In this document: positions 14,329-19,644 of the stretch, piece by piece
How the letters are laid out: each line of letters begins with the position of its first letter
Numbering within the stretch: the first letter of the stretch is position 1
Assembly (NCBI GenBank): GCA_003153955.1
Contig: PMCB01000061.1
Location: 14,076 to 33,719 of the forward strand
Length of the DNA: 19,644 nucleotides
Direction of reading: 5' to 3'
Source: Dehalococcoidia bacterium
GTDB lineage: Bacteria; Chloroflexota; Dehalococcoidia; Dehalococcoidales; Fen-1064
The notes under the pieces: model-generated
Database searches by the model: none
What the model saw: the letters and a program-made list of their open reading frames with translations, nothing else
Told to the model about the DNA's origin: nothing
Position numbers and translations under genes: made by a program

Positions 14329-16650
14329 TTACGGGAGCTTGACCACGATACGGCGGCCGGTATGGTCCGGGGTGAGTTGGACCCCGTCGGCGCAAATCTC
14401 GTAAATTGCGCCCTGAATGCTCTTGATGGAGCTGATATTTCGGAGCAGTACCAGCCAATTGCCGTCAGCCGAGGATTCGATAGTGATTTCTTTGCGGGTC
14501 AGTTTAGCGGTGAGGCTGATTTTCTTTTTTCCTTCTTTACCGAAGACCGTCGTTGAAGCAGTTTGGCCTTCGGCCAATTCGAAGATATGAAAGGTAACGC
14601 CATCGGCGAAATCATAGTCCGGTTTATTATCAATATTACCCACGGCAACAATGCTGTTGGGACGGGCCATTAACGGAATGCTCAGATAACCGTGTTTTTC
14701 CTGGATCCAGCGTCCGCCTTCCACTTTCACGCCGGTCAGGAAGTTAGTCCATTTTCCGGCGGGCAGGTAATATTCTACGGTGCTGTCATCGGAAAACACT
14801 GGGGCTACCAACAGCGATTCGCCGAGCATATATTGCCTGTCCAGGTATCCGCAGGTCCGGTCGGTGGCAAACTCCAGAACCATCGGACGTATTACCGGAA
14901 CCCCCGTCGCTGCTGTATTGCAGGCCGTTTGATAAATATATGGCATCAGTTTACATTTCAAATTGATAAAGAACCGTGTCACATCCACTGCTTCTTCATC
15001 GAAAAGCCAGGGCACACGATAACTTTCGTTACCATGCAGTCGGCTGTGTGATGACAACAACCCAAAGGCCACCCAACGCTTGAACAGGTCGGGCGAAGCC
15101 GTCTTTTCGAAGCCGCTGATGTCATGGCTCCAGAAGCCGAAACCGCCCATGGCCAGCGACAGGCCACCGCGCAGGGTTTCCGCCATCGAAACATAGGTCG
15201 CAGTGCTGTCACCGCCCCAATGCACCGGAAATTGTTGGCCGCCGACTGTTGCGGAACGGGCAAAAACAGCCGCGTCACCGGCCCCGCGCTCACGCCGCAG
15301 GAGTTCGAAAACAGCCTGGTTGTAAAGGAAAGTGTAGTAATTGTGCATTTTTACCGGGTCCGAGCCGTCGAAATAGACAACATCCGTCGGGATGCGTTCT
15401 CCAAAGTCCGTTTTAAAACAATCAACCCCGATATCCAGCAGGGCTTTGAGTTTGCTCTGGTACCACCTGACAGCTTCCGGATTAGTGAAATCCACCAGCC
15501 CCATGCCTGCCTGCCATTTATCCCATTGCCAGATGCTGCCGTCGGGTCTTTTAACCAGATAGCCTTTAGCCTTGCCTTCTTCGAAGAGGCAGGATTTCTG
15601 GGCGATGTAGGAATTAATCCAGACGCAGATTTTCAATCCTTTAGCTTTGAGCCGCTCGAGTTGCCCCTGAGGGTCAGGGAAAAATTTACTGTCCCATTCA
15701 AAATCGCACCACTGGTATTCCTTCATCCAGAAACAATCGAAGTGGAAAACATGCAAATGCAGATTCCGTTGGCTCATGCCGTCGATGAAGCTGTTGACGG
15801 TGGCTTCATCGTAGTTGGTGGTGAAAGAAGTGGTCAGCCACAGGCCGAAAGACCAGGCTGGGGGCAAAGCGGGCCGGCCTGTCAACTTCGTGTAATTTGT
15901 GAGCACGTCTTTAACACCCGCACCGCCGATGACAAAGTAATCCAGATTTTCCCCCGGGACGCTGAATTGCGCGCGGGAGACATTCTCCGAGGTGATTTCA
16001 TAAGATACCATTTCGGGGTGATTGGTGAACACGCCGTAGCCGCGGTTCGTGATATAAAACGGGATGTTTTTATAGGACTGTTCGCTGGATGTGCCGCCGT
16101 CCTCATTCCAGATATCGACGGTCTGTCCGTTTTTCACGAAAGGCCCGAAGCGTTCCCCGAGCCCGTACACCAGCTCGCCGACAGCGACGTCCAATTGTTC
16201 GCGCATGTATGTTTTTTTATCCGGGGTTATCGCGTAGCCGGTGCTCCTGATGCCGTTACCGGTGATGCGGCGGCCGTTATACAGATAATCTATCTGCCAT
16301 GTTTTTCCTTTGTAAACACGCATTTCGAGTTTGCCAGTGCGTAGGTACAGGCAGGTGTCATTCTCTCCGGTTTGTGCCCGGTGGTTACTATCTTCATTGA
16401 TTTTAAACTCAGGCCCTTTGGCTAAACCGCCGGCGAAGTGGCATATCTGCACTCGGATAACATCGTCCATCGGGGAGCTGAAGGTGAACGTGAGCAGCGG
16501 GGAATTCAGCGTGTCCCCCCGGTGCGCTACCGGCTTGCACGCCGCATAAACGGTGATGGTGCTGTCTCCAACCTTTGTATCACAGATTTCGACCGCATTA
16601 TAGAGGGTTACGCCTTCCCGGATATTCCAATAACCGTCCGTAAATTTCAT
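14329..16650 (-). CDS. yicI: Alpha-xylosidase, glycoside hydrolase family 31
   Basis: Hydrolyses terminal alpha-xylosyl residues, for example isoprimeverose or xyloglucan oligosaccharides. At 773 residues it is nearly the length of E. coli YicI (772) and aligns with an offset of one. The nucleophile is Asp415 in KTDFGERIP and the acid/base is Asp481 in HWGGDST. Residues that set the xylose pocket in YicI also match: Phe276, Cys306-Phe307, Trp344 and Lys413. I see no signal peptide, so it acts in the cytoplasm on imported oligosaccharides. AGGAGA lies 7 bases before the ATG. It is flanked by a GarR-type dehydrogenase (42-base gap) and a deoxyribosyltransferase-like gene. No xyloside transporter is in the window. 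Confidence 0.95.
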   Translation of the reverse strand: MKFTDGYWNIREGVTLYNAVEICDTKVGDSTITVYAACKPVAHRGDTLNSPLLTFTFSSPMDDVIRVQICHFAGGLAKGPEFKINEDSNHRAQTGENDTCLYLRTGKLEMRVYKGKTWQIDYLYNGRRITGNGIRSTGYAITPDKKTYMREQLDVAVGELVYGLGERFGPFVKNGQTVDIWNEDGGTSSEQSYKNIPFYITNRGYGVFTNHPEMVSYEITSENVSRAQFSVPGENLDYFVIGGAGVKDVLTNYTKLTGRPALPPAWSFGLWLTTSFTTNYDEATVNSFIDGMSQRNLHLHVFHFDCFWMKEYQWCDFEWDSKFFPDPQGQLERLKAKGLKICVWINSYIAQKSCLFEEGKAKGYLVKRPDGSIWQWDKWQAGMGLVDFTNPEAVRWYQSKLKALLDIGVDCFKTDFGERIPTDVVYFDGSDPVKMHNYYTFLYNQAVFELLRRERGAGDAAVFARSATVGGQQFPVHWGGDSTATYVSMAETLRGGLSLAMGGFGFWSHDISGFEKTASPDLFKRWVAFGLLSSHSRLHGNESYRVPWLFDEEAVDVTRFFINLKCKLMPYIYQTACNTAATGVPVIRPMVLEFATDRTCGYLDRQYMLGESLLVAPVFSDDSTVEYYLPAGKWTNFLTGVKVEGGRWIQEKHGYLSIPLMARPNSIVAVGNIDNKPDYDFADGVTFHIFELAEGQTASTTVFGKEGKKKISLTAKLTRKEITIESSADGNWLVLLRNISSIKSIQGAIYEICADGVQLTPDHTGRRIVVKLP

Positions 16651-16692
16651 CGGTAAATTCTCCTGATTTGATAATTGTGTTAAATCGCGGTA

Positions 16693-17589
16693 TCAATCCC
16701 GCTGTTTAACTTCCACCGCCGCCAAACGTTCCACCACTTTCACAAGGGCCTGGGTGCCGCATTTCCCATCGCCGGCGGCTTCCAGGGAATCGAATAATTG
16801 ATGAATCAGCGCGGTCGCAGGCAGCGGAATCTTATTCAAATCGGAACCTTCCATTACCAGCCGGAGGTCCTTCTGCAGCAGGTCGACCATAAAACCGGGC
16901 TGGAAATCACGTTTAATCATGCGCGGCCCCAGGTTAGCCAGCTGCCACGAGCCGGCCGCCCCGCCTTTGACCGCTTCGATCGCCTTGTTCAGATCGACTC
17001 CCTGTTTTTGGGCGAAGACTAGGGCTTCGCATACCGCATTCAGATTCCCGGCCACCAGAATCTGGTTCATCAGCTTGGTAGTCTGTCCCATGCCGTTGGC
17101 GCCGATATGGGTGATCGTCTTGCCCATCGCTGCCAATACCGGGCGGCAGCGTTCCAGAATAGCCGCATCCCCGCCGACCATGATAGATAAGGTGCCGGCA
17201 ATCGCACCGCCTTCCCCGCCACTGACCGGGGCATCCAGCATGTGGGCTTGTTTCTCTTTGAGGCGCTCGGCGATTTTCCGTGTAGCTTGCGGAGAAATGG
17301 TGCTCATATCGATAACCACCGAATCCGGTTTAATTCCTTCGATGATGCCGTTCTCCCCGAGGATGACACTTTCCACGTCAGGAGTATCGGAGACCATAGT
17401 AATGATTATGGGATTTTTTTGGGCTGCCTCTTTTGGGGAAGCAGCTTTTACCGCTCCTTCCGTAACGAGCTGTTCTATTTTTGATGGTGTGCGGTTATAA
17501 GCAGTAACTTCAAACCCGGCTTTGATCAAATTACGAGCCATCGGCATGCCCATGATGCCCAGCCCGATAATCCCAACTTTCTTATCCAT
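16693..17589 (-). CDS. 2-hydroxy-3-oxopropionate reductase-like (GarR/GlxR type) dehydrogenase
   Basis: A 298-residue beta-hydroxyacid dehydrogenase of the 3-hydroxyisobutyrate dehydrogenase family. The dinucleotide motif is GLGIMG (9-14) and Asn32-Arg33 after the second strand suggests NADP use. DAPVSGG (119-125) is the substrate loop and Lys172 in GQTTKLMNQ is the catalytic lysine. Family enzymes reduce tartronate semialdehyde to glycerate or oxidise 3-hydroxyisobutyrate; the exact substrate cannot be told from sequence. It appears first in the minus-strand operon with the alpha-xylosidase. The facing operon has a HpcH-type aldolase relative, and in E. coli GarL of that family makes the substrate of GarR, so a sugar-acid route is a fair contextual guess. 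AAAGGA lies about 10 bases before the ATG. Confidence 0.9.
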   Translation of the reverse strand: MDKKVGIIGLGIMGMPMARNLIKAGFEVTAYNRTPSKIEQLVTEGAVKAASPKEAAQKNPIIITMVSDTPDVESVILGENGIIEGIKPDSVVIDMSTISPQATRKIAERLKEKQAHMLDAPVSGGEGGAIAGTLSIMVGGDAAILERCRPVLAAMGKTITHIGANGMGQTTKLMNQILVAGNLNAVCEALVFAQKQGVDLNKAIEAVKGGAAGSWQLANLGPRMIKRDFQPGFMVDLLQKDLRLVMEGSDLNKIPLPATALIHQLFDSLEAAGDGKCGTQALVKVVERLAAVEVKQRD

Positions 17590-17952
17590 TTCGTGTATTC
17601 CTTTGTTTACATATTTGCTGTATCTTTTCCATATTCTATATTATTCGCTCAGTTGATGTATACAGTTGGTATTTGATAACCATCGTTACGAGCCGAAGGA
17701 TTGACCGTAAAATACAGAGCTTGCTTTTCTGCAGGAATCAAATACGCTGTTTTGTGGTATAATCGGTATCAAATATTAGTAGATAATTCTTCTTATTACA
17801 GTTCATAATTAATTGTGAAATGTACTGATATGAATAATAATGCAGATTAGCGCAAGTCAACGCTTAAATACATATATTTTATTTTATTGATCAGGTTACA
17901 TTTCTTAAAAGAATTCATTGATATCTAAAATTTTTAAAGGTAATATTTCTTG
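17590..17952. other. Divergent AT-rich intergenic region
   Basis: No gene is seen in these 363 bases between the minus-strand sugar operon and the plus-strand PQQ-repeat gene. It is distinctly AT-rich, especially 17760-17950. It should hold promoters for both directions. One good candidate on the plus strand is given separately. On the minus strand TAGAAT-like boxes occur around 17635-17645 but no convincing -35 was found. An 8-base palindrome TGTATACA (17657-17664) has no symmetric extension. Confidence 0.6.
17755..17763 (+). promoter_or_regulatory. Extended -10 promoter upstream of the PQQ-repeat gene
   Basis: TGGTATAAT is a perfect extended -10 element (TGnTATAAT). There is no good -35 box, which extended -10 promoters can tolerate. 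Transcription would start near 17770, giving a leader of about 180 bases before the gene at 17953, unusually long but without any recognisable riboswitch. Confidence 0.55.
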
Positions 17953-19443
17953 ATGTCGACATCAAAATCTGACGAAGGACAAAAACCGGCTTCCCTCCCA
18001 CCTCCGGATGGCCTTTGGCTGGTATGCCCTGTTTGTAAAAAACTCAATCCTGCCGGTACTGAATATTGCCGGTATTGCTGGGGCGCGTCGTTAAATTCTG
18101 TGCGGCCAATGACGTATGAGCAGGCAACAACTGCTTCGAAACAGTCGGTGAAAAGTAAAAAACAACATCGCGGTGCTCGGATTGCAATTATTATAGCTGT
18201 CGTATTAATTCTGTTGTTGGCAGCAGGATTGCGGTATATCTATAGTTACACCGATTTGCTGTTCGGGCCGGTTACATCTTTGAATTCTGCCTCTTCCCCC
18301 GGTGATTGGGCGATGTTCCGCAATGATTTAGCCCGTTCCGGCAATGCCGATAACAGTACCGTCCAGCCTCAGGGTGTTCAGGCATGGACTTTTCAAACTG
18401 GGGGTAAAATTCATTCATCCCCGGCGGTTGTTGAAGGAGTAGTTTATTTCGGATCTGAGGATTATAACTTTTATGCCGTAGATGCAGCTACCGGTAAAAT
18501 GTTGTGGAAATTTCAAACAGGGAGTTTTGTTGATTCCTCGCCCGCTGTAGTGAATGGCATTGTTTACTTCGGGTCGAATGACGGGTACCTTTATGCGCTT
18601 AACGCCGGCAGCGGCCGGAAACTATGGGTTTTTAAAACACGTTATGCCGTGGAATCTTCGCCGGCGGTGACAGACGGCAGGATTTATTTCGGCGGGGATG
18701 ACGGTTATGTATATTGTCTGAATGCCGAAAACGGTAAAAAAATATGGAAATTCAACACCAAAAGCTGGGTGACATCTTCGCCGGTAATAGTTAACGGTAT
18801 CCTTTATGTCGGTTCGATGGACGGTTCCCTGTATGCGCTAAACGCCAATGATGGCAGGTTCCGCCTTAAGTTTGACGCTTCCGGTTCAGTTTTTTCATCA
18901 CCGGCCATGAACGACAGTGAAATCTATTTTACAGACCACGGCAACGGAGTCCTTTACGGAGTAAACGGCAAAGGCCGTACCTGGCCGTGGGAAGGTTTTT
19001 TACGCCCGATGTGGCTGCAAATGTCGATGATGTTCATTGCTCCTTCGCCGCCGCCGATATCCGGTGCACCCTGGGCAATCAGGCTATTGCTTGACCCGAA
19101 TAATCCCAGATTGGGGTGGGCGGCCACCTCCGACGCTACGTCAATCATAAGCGGCAGCAATGTCTATACAACAGGAAGTAATCTGGCATTCAGTATCGAT
19201 GTGACCAATCATAAAATCCTGTGGCGTTTCCAAGCCCGGAATAATATTACATCTTCTCCCGCTTTGGCAAATAATGTTCTTTACGTCGGCAGCCAGGACG
19301 GCTATTTGTACGCAGTGAATGCACAAAACGGCACCAAGCTGTGGGATTATGCCGCCGGCGGCACAATAACATCTTCGCCGGCTTATTCCGGCGGAGTGAT
19401 TTATGTCGGTTCGGATGACGGGAAAATGTATGCCGTGAAGTAG
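17953..19443 (+). CDS. Zinc-ribbon, membrane-anchored PQQ-like beta-propeller protein
   Basis: A 496-residue protein in three parts. Residues 25-42 form a zinc ribbon (CPVC...CRYC; Cys25, Cys28, Cys39, Cys42). A hydrophobic span at about 76-94, preceded by KKQHRGAR, should be a membrane anchor with the ribbon inside and the rest outside. From about 142 onward there are about eight PQQ-like (PF13360) repeats of 40 residues with W-F-T, SSPAV, YFGS-DG-YALNA-GK. They should close as an eight-bladed propeller. The quinone-dehydrogenase catalytic residues are not evident, so binding or scaffolding is more likely than catalysis. Blades 5 and 6 are separated by a roughly 50-residue Pro/Trp-rich insert. 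A TTG at 17950 is an alternative start with AAAGG 9 bases upstream. Function unknown. Confidence 0.85.
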   Translation: MSTSKSDEGQKPASLPPPDGLWLVCPVCKKLNPAGTEYCRYCWGASLNSVRPMTYEQATTASKQSVKSKKQHRGARIAIIIAVVLILLLAAGLRYIYSYTDLLFGPVTSLNSASSPGDWAMFRNDLARSGNADNSTVQPQGVQAWTFQTGGKIHSSPAVVEGVVYFGSEDYNFYAVDAATGKMLWKFQTGSFVDSSPAVVNGIVYFGSNDGYLYALNAGSGRKLWVFKTRYAVESSPAVTDGRIYFGGDDGYVYCLNAENGKKIWKFNTKSWVTSSPVIVNGILYVGSMDGSLYALNANDGRFRLKFDASGSVFSSPAMNDSEIYFTDHGNGVLYGVNGKGRTWPWEGFLRPMWLQMSMMFIAPSPPPISGAPWAIRLLLDPNNPRLGWAATSDATSIISGSNVYTTGSNLAFSIDVTNHKILWRFQARNNITSSPALANNVLYVGSQDGYLYAVNAQNGTKLWDYAAGGTITSSPAYSGGVIYVGSDDGKMYAVK

Positions 19444-19523
19444 GCTAATAAACAGCTTAGGTAATTTAATTGCCGTTGAGTTGATTTCAGCTTACCGTAT
19501 TCTGTTGCTGCAAAAGAATTAAA

Positions 19524-19542
19524 CCGGCTTGCCTCAAGCCGG
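19524..19542. terminator. Hairpin downstream of the PQQ-repeat gene
   Basis: CCGGCTTG (19524-19531) and CAAGCCGG (19535-19542) form a perfect 8-bp stem with a 3-base loop. On the minus strand it is followed by TTTAATTCTTTT, so it looks like a backup terminator for the minus-strand gene that enters from the right. On the plus strand no T-run follows. Confidence 0.5.
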
Positions 19543-19551
19543 GGCAAATAA

Positions 19552-19581
19552 AAATAGGGAGCGCATTCGCGCTCCCTATTT
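19552..19581. terminator. Strong bidirectional terminator hairpin
   Basis: AAATAGGGAGCGC (19552-19564) and GCGCTCCCTATTT (19569-19581) form a perfect 13-bp stem around ATTC. Read on the minus strand it ends in TTTTTATTT, a good terminator for the gene at 19600. On the plus strand it ends in a short TTT. It separates the two convergent genes. Confidence 0.88.
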
Positions 19582-19599
19582 ACTTGGCAAAGTTAAAGT

Positions 19600-19644
19600 T
19601 TATTTACCGGCCGCAGCTTTCCCGGCCAGATTATCTTTCAGTTC
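19600..19644 (-). CDS. C-terminal end of an unidentified minus-strand gene (partial)
   Basis: The last 45 bases, read on the minus strand, encode ELKDNLAGKAAAGK and a TAA stop (19600-19602). The frame is open to the window edge, the Lys/Ala-rich tail is like the ends of many small basic or ribosome-associated proteins, and a strong minus-strand terminator follows 18 bases after the stop. These together support a real gene end. Fourteen residues are too few to name a product. Confidence 0.55.
   Translation of the reverse strand, partial: ELKDNLAGKAAAGK

Noticed and set aside
15124..16344. 406-codon open frame on the plus strand
   Set aside because: It lies entirely antisense to the well-supported alpha-xylosidase and has no recognisable domain.
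16919..17500. 193-codon open frame on the plus strand
   Set aside because: Antisense to the GarR-type dehydrogenase, whose motifs are complete; low-complexity Ser/Pro/Ile composition typical of a shadow frame.
17657..17664. TGTATACA palindrome as a GntR-type operator
   Set aside because: The symmetry does not extend beyond 8 bases, and 8-base palindromes are expected many times by chance in a window this size.
17953..19443. Quinoprotein alcohol dehydrogenase
   Set aside because: The repeats are PQQ-like, but the catalytic Asp and Ca-ligand pattern and disulphide ring of true quinoproteins are not evident.

Overview
The window reads as chromosomal DNA from an anaerobic bacterium of moderate GC, most likely a member of the Chloroflexota (class Dehalococcoidia or a relative). 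That placement is inference. It rests on the fused PurS-PurS-PurL enzyme followed by a separate PurQ, the small GIN-domain and PspC envelope genes, the TIGR04076-type proteins, the zinc-ribbon/PQQ-propeller protein, and the short palindromic repeats ending in GACAAT between genes. There are no phage, transposon, CRISPR, tRNA or rRNA signals.

Layout. 1-564 is non-coding and rich in small palindromes. 565-4195 (+) holds purL (with two N-terminal PurS-like domains) and purQ, which together make FGAM synthase for purine synthesis. 4329-6238 (-) holds a NarL-type response regulator and its histidine kinase. Divergent from these, 6452-7916 (+) holds a small membrane protein, a GIN-domain lipoprotein and a PspC protein, closed by a strong terminator. 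This resembles a Lia/Psp-type envelope-stress module. 8083-10117 (+) has a PLP aminotransferase behind a near-consensus promoter, then two tandem TIGR04076 paralogues.

10283-12878 (+) is a three-enzyme operon behind a TTGACA-17-TATACT promoter: a D-2-hydroxyacid dehydrogenase, an RraA/HMG-CHA aldolase-like protein and a HpcH/HpaI aldolase relative. It ends at a strong terminator. It faces a four-gene minus-strand operon (17589 to 12995): a GarR-type beta-hydroxyacid dehydrogenase, a GH31 alpha-xylosidase (YicI type), a nucleoside 2-deoxyribosyltransferase-like protein and a mutarotase-fold protein. Together the two convergent operons look like a small carbohydrate and oxo-acid catabolic island. 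An exported enzyme or transporter for the substrate is not present in the window. The aldolase relative lacks the catalytic His, Asp and Arg of characterised HpcH/HpaI enzymes, so its reaction is uncertain.

17953-19443 (+) encodes a membrane-anchored protein with an N-terminal zinc ribbon and about eight PQQ-like propeller repeats. The window ends with two hairpins and the last 14 codons of an unidentified minus-strand gene.

I see no clearly new defence or mobile system. The best leads are the duplicated PurS fusion, the altered-site aldolase operon, the two-component/GIN/PspC module with a palindrome in the divergent region, and the tandem TIGR04076 pair.
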